DNA of 64,000 bases. Origin: Blastococcus saxobsidens DD2. GTDB lineage: Bacteria; Actinomycetota; Actinomycetes; Mycobacteriales; Geodermatophilaceae. The notes beneath the pieces are model-generated. The model was not told the origin of the DNA. It saw only the letters and a list, made by a program, of their open reading frames with translations, and ran no database searches. The DNA lies in contig NC_016943.1 in the NCBI RefSeq assembly GCF_000284015.1, forward strand, positions 1,777,541 through 1,841,540, written 5' to 3'. The translations under genes and the position numbers were made by a program. This document shows, piece by piece, positions 32,877 to 41,929 of this stretch. The first letter of the stretch is position 1. Every line of letters begins with the position of its first letter.

Positions 32877-33899
32877 TTAGTTGTTCTGGATGAGGGCCTC
32901 CCTGCTGGGCTGGTTGATCCAGGCGGCGGTCGGCAGCGGTGGCGGGGTGGGGCGCCGGTGGCCGAAGCGGGTGGGGTTGGCCGCGTAGGCCGCTGCCAGG
33001 GTCGCGGCCCGCTGGGCGCGGACCTCACCGGCGGTGCCGTGGTGCACCGAGGCCGGGGTGTGCAGCCCGAGCCCGGAGTGGCGGTGGTCGTGGTTGTAGT
33101 AGGCGAAGAACGCCTCGCAGAACGCGCGGGCGTCGGCCAGGCAGCCGAACCGGTCGGGGAAGACCGGGGCGTACTTCAGCGTCTTGAACGCCGACTCGCT
33201 GAACGGGTTGTCGTTGGAGACGTGCGGCCGGGAGTGGGAGCGGGCCACGCCGAGGTCGACCAGCAGCTGGGCGACCGGCTTGGAGGTCATTGAGGTGCCG
33301 CGGTCGGCGTGCACGCTGCCCGGAGCGCCGTGCACGGCGACCGCGTCGGCGATCAGGGCCTTGGCGATGTCGGCGTCCTCGCGGGCGGCGACGGTCCAGC
33401 CCACGACGTAGCGGGAGAAGATGTCGAGCACGACGTAGAGGTCGTAGTAGACGCCGCGCTGCGGTCCGCGCAGCTTGGTGATGTCCCAGCTCCACACCTG
33501 CCCTGGCGCGGTGGCCAGCAGCTCGGGCTTGGCCCGCGGCGGATGGGTGGCCTGCCGGCGCCGCTCCCGGGACTGCCCGGCCGTGCGCAGCAGCCGGTGC
33601 ATGGTCGACATCGAGCACAGGTAGCTGCCCTCGTCCAGCAGCGTCGCCCAGCACTGGGCCACGGACTTGTCGGCGAACCGGGCGCTGTTGAGCGTGGCCA
33701 GCACCTGCTCCCGCTCGGCGTCGGTGAGCGCGTTCGGCGGTGCCGACCGCGGCGGCTTGTCCTGCCGGGGCGCCGGTGGAATCTGGGCGCGGTAGTGCGT
33801 TGCGCGTGACCAGCCCAGCAGCGCACACGCCTGCGTGGTCGAGGTGTGCGCGGCCAGCTCGGCCACCGCTGGGGCGATCACTTCTTCGACGGCTTGTCG
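32877..33899 (-). CDS. IS3-family transposase OrfB (DDE integrase part)
   Basis: The frame is open from 34106, but conserved sequence begins near 33899 (about 341 residues). An HTH-type segment (TSTTQACALLGWSRATHYRA) precedes the rve integrase core, with DDE residues in VWSWDITKLRG, GSVHADRGTSM and NPFSESAFKTLKY, then FCEAFFAYYNHDHRHSGLG. It is normally made as an OrfAB fusion by frameshifting near the end of orfA; no independent start codon is convincing. Confidence 0.9.
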   Translation of the reverse strand, partial: RQAVEEVIAPAVAELAAHTSTTQACALLGWSRATHYRAQIPPAPRQDKPPRSAPPNALTDAEREQVLATLNSARFADKSVAQCWATLLDEGSYLCSMSTMHRLLRTAGQSRERRRQATHPPRAKPELLATAPGQVWSWDITKLRGPQRGVYYDLYVVLDIFSRYVVGWTVAAREDADIAKALIADAVAVHGAPGSVHADRGTSMTSKPVAQLLVDLGVARSHSRPHVSNDNPFSESAFKTLKYAPVFPDRFGCLADARAFCEAFFAYYNHDHRHSGLGLHTPASVHHGTAGEVRAQRAATLAAAYAANPTRFGHRRPTPPPLPTAAWINQPSREALIQNN

Positions 33900-34315
33900 G
33901 TGTCCGCGCTCTCGGAGAGCAGTTCCAAGAGCGCGTGTGCTTTTCCCACAACGTCCAGGGCGGCCTTGGTCTTGGCCAGCTCGGCCTCGGCCCGCTCCGC
34001 GCGGGCCCGCAGCCGCTCGAGCTCGACCTGCTCCGGCGTTCGCTTGGCCGGCCGCGGGCGGCTCTCCAGCCCGGCCAGGGCGCCGGCGTCGCGGGCGCGG
34101 CGCCACTCGACCAGGTGCGAGGAGTACAGGCCTTCCCGGCGCAGCAGCGCGCCCCGCTGGCCGGGCTCGGTGGCGTCGTACTCGGCCAGGATCTGCAGCT
34201 TGTACTCGGCGGTGAAGGAACGCCGCCGGGGACGCTCGGCTCGAGGACTCACCTGTCCATCGTCGGTCACTGGCGCAGCGGAAAGGTCTGCCGTCGTCAT
34301 CGTCATCGTGATCAA
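33878..34315 (-). CDS. IS3-family transposase OrfA
   Basis: 145 residues with the HTH_Tnp_1 region (RRSFTAEYKLQILAEYDATEPGQRGALLRREGLYSSHLVEWRRAR). A leucine-zipper-like coiled coil (ELERLRARAERAEAELAKTKAALDVVGKA) follows, as is standard for OrfA. It overlaps the start of the OrfB homology by about 20 bases. It binds the IS ends and, fused to OrfB, forms the transposase. Confidence 0.9.
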   Translation of the reverse strand: MITMTMTTADLSAAPVTDDGQVSPRAERPRRRSFTAEYKLQILAEYDATEPGQRGALLRREGLYSSHLVEWRRARDAGALAGLESRPRPAKRTPEQVELERLRARAERAEAELAKTKAALDVVGKAHALLELLSESADTDKPSKK

Positions 34316-34376
34316 CCTGTCTCGCCCTGTGCGGAGGGAGAAAGAACTACCCGAGGTGTCTCACGTCAGCCTGACG

Positions 34377-35146
34377 CACAGGGTCTGCCCTGCCGGAGTG
34401 TTGGTCATCTCAGCGGTCTGGTGGTAGTCCCAAGACGCTGACCGGTCCTCGATCTGTCCCGCCTGGACGGGAACCTTGTAGCTCGCTTCCATGTCTCCAT
34501 TGCGGAGCTCGGACAAGACCTCATCGGGGGTCCCCGCGGCGCCGTCGATCCAGTCGTCGAGGACGACCACGAACTCCACGTCGTAGTCGCCGGCTTCCCG
34601 CGGATCGTCGATGATCAGCGGCGCGAAGAGGCCCCGTTCGCGTTGCATGCCCACGTGCGGATGGAACCAGTAGGTCCCCGGATCGGGAGCGACAAAGGAG
34701 TAACGCATCGTTTCGCCCGGGGGGATGACGGGTTGCGTCAGGTGGGGCACGCCGTCCATGTCGTTCCGGAGCCGAAGTCCGTGCCAGTGCACGGTGGTCG
34801 GCTCGGGCAGCCTGTTGTGGACGTCCACGTCGAGCAGGTCTCCGGCGGTACAGCGCAGGGGCCGCCCTGGCACCTGGTCGCCATACGCCCACGTGCGAAC
34901 GACGCGTCCACCCAGGTCGACTTCGACCGGCGCCGGGGTCACCGACGCACGGACGCGACGGCCGGTGCCTCGGGCGAGGCGGGCCTGCTCAACACGGCGC
35001 ACCGCATCGGAGCCGGCCAGCACCCGTCCCTCCGCTGCGGTGGCCGTCGCGGGCAAGGCCGCCCATGTGCCACCGGTCGCCGCCATTCCGGCCAGCCCCA
35101 CCGCCCCGAGAAGCAGTCCGCGCCGAGAGATCGAGGGGCCGGTCAC
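34377..35146 (-). pseudogene. 5' half of a TAT-exported multicopper oxidase gene
   Basis: The fragment starts with a twin-arginine signal (SRRGLLLGAVGLAGMAA). Cupredoxin domain 1 has TVHWHGLRLRNDMDGVPHLTQ and YWFHPHVGMQRERG, the first two HxH copper motifs. It ends at the IS3-type right terminus, reading a few element codons before a stop at 34361. Together with 31932-32849 the restored gene would give about 560 residues with all four copper motifs. It once read away from the three dyads at 35303-35406. Confidence 0.9.
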
Positions 35147-35302
35147 CTGCCACCGTCCTTGTCGTCGGTCGTGTCGATGTGGTCACAAACAGCCGCCGGC
35201 GGCCGTCCGGACGGCGTGCCGCCATGAACTCCGCTGGCGGCTACCGCCCGGCGGCGGGGCTTCCGTGGTGCGGACCAGCGCTCTCCGTCCATGACGCGAG
35301 AG

Positions 35303-35406
35303 ATACTACGCGTTCTAGTAGACCTGGACACCCTTCGCGAGTGGGCGCCCGGCTCGGAGCCTCTACGTAGCGACCTAGTAGTAGTCTCTACGTAGCGCCA
35401 TAGTAG
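35303..35406. promoter_or_regulatory. three 19-bp dyads between the oxidase gene and lgt2
   Basis: ATACTA-CGCGTTC-TAGTAG (35303-35321), CTACGT-AGCGACC-TAGTAG (35363-35381) and CTACGT-AGCGCCA-TAGTAG (35388-35406). The last two are 25 bases apart and share a left arm variant (CTACGT). They sit in the 354-base divergent region (35147-35500) between the multicopper oxidase and the second Lgt-family gene, which otherwise holds no gene I can support. Confidence 0.8.
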
Positions 35407-35500
35407 GGCTGGCTGGCGCGCGGCTGATCGAGCGTCCGCTGGGCGACTCGGTGGAGCCGGCCCCCCACACGGCCGACCCGATCTCGCGAGGTGGAATTCC

Positions 35501-37033
35501 ATGTCCAGGAAGCGTTCACCCCGGGCCGAACCGTCCCGGTCCGGGAGGCCAGGGCAGGGCTCGAGGCCCCGGGTCACCACTCCGGCCCAGGGGGTGACTC
35601 CGCCGCGCCCTGTCGCCCGCCGTGCGCCGGCGCCTCTGCAGGCATTCCAGCGCCCACAGGCCCCGCGGTCGAGGTCCGCCGCGCCGTCGCTCCCGGTGGT
35701 CCTGCCGGCGAGGAAGGCACCGCGAGTACCCCCGACGCATCCGGGCCCCGCTGTTCAGGGGACGTCGGCCTCCCCGGGAGCCTCGCCCCGGCCCGCGATG
35801 TCCGGGACGGTGACCGCAGCCCCCTCCGCGAGCGCGAGGCTCGGTCCATCTGCGCCGCCGGTCCCGGGTCCTCCCCGGTCATCGGCACCGGAGACCGTCA
35901 CCCCGGTGCGCCATCCTGTCCTGGCCCCGGACATGCCTGCGGGCGCGGTCCAGGTCATGTCCTGGTCGTGCGAGTCCATGGAGGACGTCGATCCCCAGGC
36001 GCTCGGGGTGACCTACTGGTTCGACGCCGCGGCCAGTGGTGCCCCCTATCCGGTCAGTGTGCGATTCAGCGGTAGGCGGCTGGCCGGACCCGATATCCCG
36101 GGTAGGGGCGACGAGTTCGAGGTCGTGCACACCCTGGACGAGGTGCTCCCGGGAAGCGGTCGGGTCGCCGTGACCGCCCGTGTCCCCGGCCTAGCGCCGG
36201 GGGAGTGGGAGGTCACCGCGACCCCCGTCGTCCGGCACGCCCCTGCAGACTCCGCTCCGCCTTCGGCTCTGCCTCCCGGGCCACTTCCCCGTGGGACGAC
36301 CGTCGGGAGGACGACCTTCAAGCCCGTGGCCGATGTCCGGGCGCCAGGGGTCCGGATCGGAGCCTGGCCCGCTCTGGTGACCCTCGGCTGGCTGTTCGCA
36401 CTGGCTCTCCAAGGTGTGCTGGCGGCGGATCGCGACCTGCCGGTCGTGCGACTGCTCCTGGTGTCCGTGCTGGCGAGCCTGATCGGGTTGGTGGGCGCCA
36501 AGGTCTACTACCTCCTCACCCACCGGGAGGAGAGGCCCAACCCCCTGACCGCGGGAATGTCGGTCCAGGGCTTCGTGATCGCAGGGATTGGCTCGGTGAT
36601 CCTGGGAAGCTGGTGGGCGGGGATCCCGGTGGGCCAGATGCTCGACGTGACGGCGCCGGGGCTGCTGGTGGGCATGACCATCGGGCGCCTGGGGTGCTTC
36701 CTCGGGGGGTGCTGCGTGGGGCGCCCCACGGCGTCTCGGTGGGGCATCTGGTCCTCCGATCGCCGCGTGGGCGTGCGCCGGATCCCGGTGCAGCTGCTCG
36801 AGTCGAGCATGGCCGGCCTCATCGCCGCAGCGACGCTCGTGGCAGTGGTGCTGACCGACCCCCGGGTGGACGGACTGCTCTTCATGGCCGGGCTGGCGGC
36901 CTACACCTTCGGGCGCCAGTTGCTGTTCCCGCTGCGGGGGCTGCCGCGGCAGACGAAGCACGGCCGCAGGCTGACTCTCGCAGTCGCCGGACTCGTGCTG
37001 CTGGCGGCACTTTCGGTACTGGTGAGCGTCTGA
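35501..37033 (+). CDS. Lgt-family membrane protein with long Pro-rich and beta-domain N-terminus (2)
   Basis: 510 residues. Residues 1-145 are Pro/Ser/Arg-rich and disordered. Residues about 147-245 form an all-beta, Ig-like segment (VTYWFDAAASGAPYPVSVRFSGRR ... GEWEVTATPV). The remaining part is a seven-helix Lgt-like domain with AKVYYLLTHR, GRLGCFLGGCCVGRPT and IPVQLLESS in place of the Lgt HPxxLYE. It lacks the usual Lgt His/Asn residues, so true acyl transfer is doubtful. It precedes the ccmFHI operon. The ATG at 35501 has an AGGTGGA site. Confidence 0.8.
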   Translation: MSRKRSPRAEPSRSGRPGQGSRPRVTTPAQGVTPPRPVARRAPAPLQAFQRPQAPRSRSAAPSLPVVLPARKAPRVPPTHPGPAVQGTSASPGASPRPAMSGTVTAAPSASARLGPSAPPVPGPPRSSAPETVTPVRHPVLAPDMPAGAVQVMSWSCESMEDVDPQALGVTYWFDAAASGAPYPVSVRFSGRRLAGPDIPGRGDEFEVVHTLDEVLPGSGRVAVTARVPGLAPGEWEVTATPVVRHAPADSAPPSALPPGPLPRGTTVGRTTFKPVADVRAPGVRIGAWPALVTLGWLFALALQGVLAADRDLPVVRLLLVSVLASLIGLVGAKVYYLLTHREERPNPLTAGMSVQGFVIAGIGSVILGSWWAGIPVGQMLDVTAPGLLVGMTIGRLGCFLGGCCVGRPTASRWGIWSSDRRVGVRRIPVQLLESSMAGLIAAATLVAVVLTDPRVDGLLFMAGLAAYTFGRQLLFPLRGLPRQTKHGRRLTLAVAGLVLLAALSVLVSV

Positions 37034-37379
37034 CCCGGCGGACCGCCGAGCTCGAGGTCCGGCCGACGGCGGGACCGTCGTCCTGCTCGGCGGACCGGTA
37101 TCGCGGGCCCCTGCGTCCCTGGAGGTGTCGACGCTCGCACTGTTCTCCTATGTGCCATAGTTGCCAGTCGCCACTGCGCGTCGCCTCCGTGGGAGCGGCT
37201 GTCGCTCCGCCGGACAGCGCCCAGGGGATCTGCGCTTCGATGCTGGACTCGGATGAGGGAGGTCGCGCCCTGATGTGCTGGGGGAGCGATGCGCTGAGGT
37301 TCGCGGCGGCTACCGGCGCGCGGGCTCAGCGAGGCACGGACGACATGGCCACGGTCGGGCCACAGGTCGGGGTGCGCCG
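37034..37379. other. intergenic region before ccmF
   Basis: These 346 bases between lgt2 and ccmF hold dyad copy F (37145-37163). Short frames in all phases look non-coding. I see no RNA structure or further gene that I can support. Confidence 0.5.
37145..37163. promoter_or_regulatory. 19-bp dyad, copy F
   Basis: CTCCTA-TGTGCCA-TAGTTG lies 217 bases before ccmF. It has one mismatch in each arm relative to CTACTA/TAGTAG but keeps the N7 spacing. If functional, the ccmF transcript has a long leader. Confidence 0.5.
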
Positions 37380-39428
37380 GTGATCCTCGCGGCCGCCGGC
37401 TGGGCAGGTGTCATGCTCGGCCTCGCCAGCTCCATCGCGCTGGCGGTCTTCGGCTTCCGAGCGCTGCGCACCCCTCACCGGGCGACGCGGGGTCAGCTGC
37501 AACAGCCGGTCGTCGGCATGGTGGCGGGCGCGGCGGTGGCGTTCATCGCGTTGGAGCTCGCGCTGCTCACCGACGACTTCGCGGTGTCCTTCGTCGCCGG
37601 GAACAGCTCGCGGGCGACGCCGGTGCTGTTCAAGTTGACCGCAGCCTGGTCGGCGCTGGAAGGCAGCATCGTGCTGTGGGTCGCGGTGCTGGCCGGTTTC
37701 ACCGCCGTGGTGCTACGGCAGGTCCGCTCGGTCGATGACCGGCTCGGCACGGGCGCGCTGGCGGTGATGGGCCTGGTCGCCACCTTCTTCTTCGGGCTGG
37801 TCTCCACCGTGGCGAACCCGTTCGAGGTGATCGCCCAGCCGCCGGCCGACGGCCCCGGGCCCAACGCACTCCTGCAGAACCACCTCCTGGTCGCTCTCCA
37901 CCCGCCGTTGCTGTACCTGGGGTACGTCGGGTTCACCGTGCCCTTCGCGTTCGCCATGTCGGCCCTGCTGACCCGAACGCCGGGAATCGACTGGCTGCGG
38001 CGCACCCGCCGGGCCAACCTGGTCGCCTGGTCCTTCCTGTCCGCCGGGTTGGTCCTCGGCGCCTGGTGGTCCTACGAGGTGCTGGGCTGGGGTGGCTTCT
38101 GGGCGTGGGACCCGGTGGAGAACGCCGCGCTGATCCCGTGGCTGACGGCGACCGCCTTCATCCACTCGGCCGTTGTCCAGGTCCGGCGCGGGATTCTCCA
38201 GTCCTGGAACTTCGTCCTCGTGCTGACGACCTTCGCCCTGACGATCCTGGGGACCTTCCTCACCCGGTCCTCGGTGGTCGCCTCGGTGCACAGCTTCACC
38301 CAGTCTCCGGTGGGCCCGGCGCTGCTCGGCTTCTTCGTCGTCGTGGTCGTCGGCGGGTTCACCCTGTTCGCCCTGCGCGCACCGCGGCTGGCTTCACCTG
38401 ACCGGCTGGAGTCACTGGCCAGCCGCGAGGGAGCGTTCCTCGTGAACAACCTGCTGCTCTCCCTCTTCGCCTTCGTCGTGCTGCTGGGCACCCTGTATCC
38501 GGTCTTCGTCGAGGCGTTCACGGGGGCGCAGACGTCGGTCGGACGTCCCTTCTTCGACCGGATGGCGGTGCCCATCTCCTTCGCCCTGCTGCTCGCGATG
38601 GGAGTGGGGCCGTTCACCCCGTACCGGGCTGCCAACGGCCGGCTGCTGTGGTCGCGGCTGCGCCCGGCCCTGCTGGCCGGCAGCGTCGTCAGCGCCGCAC
38701 TCGTGGTGGCCGGAGTCCGGTCGGTCGCGGTCGTCGCCGTGGCCCTGCTGGCGACGGCGATCGTGGCAGCCAGTGCGCGGCAACTGCTCACCAGCGCGCC
38801 CGATCGTCGGCCGGCCACCCTGTTCCGGATCGTCCGTCGGCAGCGCGGTTACTGGGGTGGGCAGATCTCCCACATCGGTCTGGTGCTGATCGCCCTCGCC
38901 ATCGCCGTCTCTGCCGACCTGTCCGAGCGCACGACGGCCACCTTGCGGCAGGGGGAATCGGTGGAGTTCGGCGGTTACACGGTGACCTACACCGGCAACG
39001 AGACCATCCAGCGATCCCACCGCACCGAGGTGGCGGCGGAGTTCCAGATCCGCGAGGGCGCCGACGTGGTCCGGATCGCCGGGCCCTCGCTCAACCAGTA
39101 CCCCAGCCAGCAGCAGGCGGTGGCAACGCCGTCGGTCTGGTCCACACCGCGCGAGGACATCTACGTCGCCCTCACCTCGCTGGAGGACGGTCAGGTGTCG
39201 GTGAACCTCTACCGCTATCCGCTGATGTGGACCCTGTGGGCCGGCGGTCTCCTGGTTGCCGCCGGCGGCTTCTGGGCGGTGGGCGGCAGGCCTCGGCGAC
39301 GCGTCCGCGACACGACTTCTGCCGCCGAGGCGAGTGCCCCTGAGAACTCCGACGCGGGCCCTCCGCAGGCTGTCGCGGTGCTGTCCGACCCGCCGCCCGA
39401 GCAGGGCGAGGGGCGGAACCATGCCTGA
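37380..39428 (+). CDS. ccmF: cytochrome c haem lyase CcmF
   Basis: 682 residues from the GTG at 37380, about fifteen helices. The haem-handling WWD motif GWGGFWAWDPVENAA is complete, and the paired external histidines are in HPPLLYLGYVGF and FIHSAVV. The NLLLSLFAFVVLLGTLYPV and GGQISHIGLVLI helices are as in CcmF. CcmF reduces holo-CcmE haem and attaches it to apocytochrome with CcmH/I. It overlaps ccmH by eight bases. No separate ATG fits better. Confidence 0.95.
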   Translation: MILAAAGWAGVMLGLASSIALAVFGFRALRTPHRATRGQLQQPVVGMVAGAAVAFIALELALLTDDFAVSFVAGNSSRATPVLFKLTAAWSALEGSIVLWVAVLAGFTAVVLRQVRSVDDRLGTGALAVMGLVATFFFGLVSTVANPFEVIAQPPADGPGPNALLQNHLLVALHPPLLYLGYVGFTVPFAFAMSALLTRTPGIDWLRRTRRANLVAWSFLSAGLVLGAWWSYEVLGWGGFWAWDPVENAALIPWLTATAFIHSAVVQVRRGILQSWNFVLVLTTFALTILGTFLTRSSVVASVHSFTQSPVGPALLGFFVVVVVGGFTLFALRAPRLASPDRLESLASREGAFLVNNLLLSLFAFVVLLGTLYPVFVEAFTGAQTSVGRPFFDRMAVPISFALLLAMGVGPFTPYRAANGRLLWSRLRPALLAGSVVSAALVVAGVRSVAVVAVALLATAIVAASARQLLTSAPDRRPATLFRIVRRQRGYWGGQISHIGLVLIALAIAVSADLSERTTATLRQGESVEFGGYTVTYTGNETIQRSHRTEVAAEFQIREGADVVRIAGPSLNQYPSQQQAVATPSVWSTPREDIYVALTSLEDGQVSVNLYRYPLMWTLWAGGLLVAAGGFWAVGGRPRRRVRDTTSAAEASAPENSDAGPPQAVAVLSDPPPEQGEGRNHA

Positions 39429-39906
39429 CCGCCGCCGGGTGGGTGCGACGTCGGCTCTGGTGCTCGCCTTGCTGACCGTCACCGTGGTCGGTTTGTTCAC
39501 GGCCGGTTCCGGTCCGCGTGATCGGGTCGCCGAGCTGGAGGGCCAGCTGCGCTGCCCGGTGTGCAAGTCGGTCTCGATCGCCGAATCCCCGTCGGAGACC
39601 GCGGTGGCCATGCGGCGCAGCGTGGTCGAGCAGGTGGCGGCGGGCCGCTCCGATGCCGAGATCCTGCAGTACTTCGAGGCGCGCTACGGGGAATGGGTCC
39701 TCCTGGACCCGCCCGCGCAGGGGCGCGGCGTCTGGCTGCTGGTGCTGCCAGCCGTCGTCGCCGTCGGGGGCCTGGCCCTGGTCCTGACCCGGGCACGGCG
39801 TTCCCCGGCCGTGCCGGAACTGTCCGATGACGACCGGGACCGGGTCGCTGCCGCTCTCGCCGACGCGCGGACCCGCCGCCACCAGGACGAGGACGACGAA
39901 CCGTGA
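39421..39906 (+). CDS. ccmH: CcmH apocytochrome thiol protein
   Basis: 161 residues. An N-terminal helix is followed by the diagnostic LRCPVCKSVSIAES redox motif (LRCxxC), then the three-helix bundle SDAEILQYFEARYGEWVLLDPP. A second membrane helix and a charged cytoplasmic tail close the protein. It reduces the CXXCH of apocytochrome c before haem attachment. Overlaps ccmF (ATG inside its end) and ccmI (GTGA). Confidence 0.95.
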   Translation: MPDRRRVGATSALVLALLTVTVVGLFTAGSGPRDRVAELEGQLRCPVCKSVSIAESPSETAVAMRRSVVEQVAAGRSDAEILQYFEARYGEWVLLDPPAQGRGVWLLVLPAVVAVGGLALVLTRARRSPAVPELSDDDRDRVAAALADARTRRHQDEDDEP

Positions 39907-40733
39907 GCCGTGAGGAACTGGAGGAGCGGCGCGACCATGCGTTGCGGGATCTCGACGAGCTCGAGCGCCAGCACGCCGAGGGAGAGCTGACCGACGCCGA
40001 CGTCGCGCGGCTGCGTTCCCGCTACGAGGCCGAGGCCGCGGCCGCCATCCGGGGCCTGGAGGAGACGGAACCGGAGCCGTCTCCGGACGCGGGCAGGGCA
40101 GGGCGCGGGGCTGTCCGGGCACGTCGAGCTGCCTACCTGGTCACCCTGGCGGCCGCCGTCGTCGCCGCCACGGTGCTCTTGCCGCAGTCGGTGCTGGACC
40201 GCCCCGCCGGGGGGTTCGTCACGGGCAACGAGCTGGACGGCACCCCGGCTTCCACGGCAGAGGATCCGGTGAGTGGTGGACGTGACCTCTCCACGGTGAC
40301 CAACAGCGAGATGGAGGCCGTGGTACAGGCCAATCCGGATGTCATGGGGATGCGGTTGGCCCTGGCCAGGCGCTACGTGGAGGCCGGCGACCTGTCCTCG
40401 GCGCTGCCGCACTTCGTCGAGGTCCTGCGCCGGGAGCCGGACAATGCGCTGGCCCAGGCTTACCTCGGCTATGCCTACTTGCTCGCCGAACAGCCGGAGA
40501 AGGCGCAGGGCTACATCACCGAGGCGCGGCGGCTGGACCCGGCATTGCTGGACGCACAGTGGTTTGAAGCGAATCTGTGGCTCTACGGATTCGATGACCC
40601 CGCCGGCGCACTTGACGTGCTCGCCGAGATGGCCGCGCGCCCCGACATTCCCCCGGACGTCCGCGGTCAGGTCGAGGAGCTGACCGCGGAGGCGCAGGCG
40701 GCGCTCGACGGGACCGGAGGTGACGGCGGGTGA
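39903..40733 (+). CDS. ccmI: CcmI-like TPR protein
   Basis: 276 residues: a cytoplasmic N-terminal helical stretch (EELEERRDHALRDLDELERQHAEGELT), typical of CcmI N-termini. One membrane helix (about residues 80-97) and external TPR helices (MRLALARRYVEAGDLSSALPHFVEVLRREPDN ...) follow. It should chaperone apocytochrome c for CcmFH. Its start overlaps ccmH and its stop overlaps ccmG, giving one tight operon. Confidence 0.85.
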   Translation: MSREELEERRDHALRDLDELERQHAEGELTDADVARLRSRYEAEAAAAIRGLEETEPEPSPDAGRAGRGAVRARRAAYLVTLAAAVVAATVLLPQSVLDRPAGGFVTGNELDGTPASTAEDPVSGGRDLSTVTNSEMEAVVQANPDVMGMRLALARRYVEAGDLSSALPHFVEVLRREPDNALAQAYLGYAYLLAEQPEKAQGYITEARRLDPALLDAQWFEANLWLYGFDDPAGALDVLAEMAARPDIPPDVRGQVEELTAEAQAALDGTGGDGG

Positions 40734-41413
40734 AGGACCTCACAGCACCGGGGTCGGTGGTGGCGCCGGAGGAGTCACCGGATGCGGTGAAGCCGGCGCG
40801 ACGGGGACGCGCCGTCCGCTGGGCTGCAGTGGTCGTGGCGGTCGCCGCCGTCGCCACCGGTGTGGTCTTCGGCAGCCGGCTGGACGCCGACCCGTCGCTG
40901 GTCGAAACCCCGCTGATCGGTACGGCCGTCCCAGACCTGGAGCTGCCCGCCCTGGAGGGCGGCGCGCCCCTGCGGTTCTCCGATCTCCAGGGCGAGGTCG
41001 TCGTCGTCAACTTCTGGGCGTCGTGGTGCGTGGCCTGCCGTGAGGAGCACCCGGCGCTGCTGGCCGTGGCCGAGACCTACCGGGCTGCCGGCGTCACCTT
41101 CGTCGGCATCGTCTACCAGGACAAGAAGGACGCCGCGGTCGGCTTCCTCGACGAGATGGGTCGCGGCGGTGACAACTACCGCTACGTCACCGACCCGGAC
41201 TCCACCGCCGCGCTCGACTTCGGTGTCTTCGGCGTTCCCGAGACCTTCATCATCGACCGCGACGGCGTCATCCGAGGCAAGATCACCGGCGCCTCCACCT
41301 TCCCTCTCCTGGCCGGCGCGGTCGAGGAAGTGCTGGCTGGGCGGGAGCCGCAGTCCCGGACCTCCGGTTCGGTGCAGCCTGCGCCGGGGGAGCCGTACGT
41401 GGATCGGGAGTAG
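40730..41413 (+). CDS. ccmG: CcmG/DsbE-type thiol-disulfide oxidoreductase
   Basis: 227 residues: one N-terminal anchor helix, then a thioredoxin fold with active site FWASWCVACREEHP. CcmG-specific features are GIVYQDKKDAAVGFL and GVFGVPETFIIDRDG with the cis-Pro. It keeps CcmH and apocytochrome thiols reduced. The GTG overlaps the ccmI stop; it is the last gene of the ccmFHIG operon. Confidence 0.92.
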   Translation: MKDLTAPGSVVAPEESPDAVKPARRGRAVRWAAVVVAVAAVATGVVFGSRLDADPSLVETPLIGTAVPDLELPALEGGAPLRFSDLQGEVVVVNFWASWCVACREEHPALLAVAETYRAAGVTFVGIVYQDKKDAAVGFLDEMGRGGDNYRYVTDPDSTAALDFGVFGVPETFIIDRDGVIRGKITGASTFPLLAGAVEEVLAGREPQSRTSGSVQPAPGEPYVDRE

Positions 41414-41929
41414 CGCGGCTCGGGACCGGCTGCGCTGGCCGCAGTTCTGCGGGACTGGGGGCGGGCGCGTGTGCACCGTCAGCTGTTGGAACCGTATCGA
41501 TCTGCGGTGTCGATGTGCCGGGACTCGGCTGCACCACGCTGTCCACTGAACCGCCTCGGGACTGATGGGGGCGCTGGGTGCCCCGGGTCTGGCGGAGTCG
41601 GGTTGCTGAACCCTTGGGACACAACGATTTCTCCTGGGTCCCGAATCCATCGACGACAGCCAGCCAAGGGCGCTGTGCCAACGACGTCGGTTGTGCCAGC
41701 TGTCGAGCGGCTCGAACATCACTTCTGCCCGCCTGCGGGCACGCGAGTTCGGCGTCACCCTTCTGCAGGCCGCCCCACCGGCTACTCGGCGATCGTGCTC
41801 CCGATGAGCGCGTCGTCGAGAGCAGCCAACTCGGAGCACTATTGTCAGGTACAGACGCTTCAGTCGGCGGGACTGCCACGCCATCCTGATTGGCAAGCCA
41901 ATGCCGCTGGGTTGATCGGAGGATGCGGG
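41414..41929. other. 516-base region without a supportable gene
   Basis: Base composition is lower in GC than its flanks and codon patterns in all frames look random. Several open frames exist on both strands (for example 41283-41879 minus), but none shows family sequence, domain pattern or good start site. It may be decayed coding DNA left by the events that made the IS scars at 44.2-45.0 kb. Confidence 0.4.

Larger units (their letters stand above)
32850..34376. mobile_element. IS3-family insertion sequence inside the multicopper oxidase gene
   Basis: The element of about 1.53 kb has related imperfect terminal repeats: TGTCAAGCCGGTTGAGAC at 32850 and, reading inward from 34376, CGTCAGGCTGACGTGAGAC. 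It carries orfA and orfB on the minus strand, overlapping as expected for programmed -1 frameshifting. I could not define a target duplication. Both frames are intact, so it may be recently inserted and active. Confidence 0.85.

Noticed and set aside
32846-34380. Target-site duplication flanking the IS3-type element
   Set aside because: No 3-4 base direct repeat fits both junctions with the deduced terminal repeats, so none is claimed.
41849-41867. Possible extra 19-bp dyad before the DUF6153-like gene (GCACTA-N7-GTACAG)
   Set aside because: The right arm does not match TAGTAG, so it was not counted among the fifteen sites.
41283-41879. Minus-strand frame across the 41.4-41.9 kb gap
   Set aside because: Irregular composition, no ribosome site, no recognisable domain, and it overlaps the end of ccmG.
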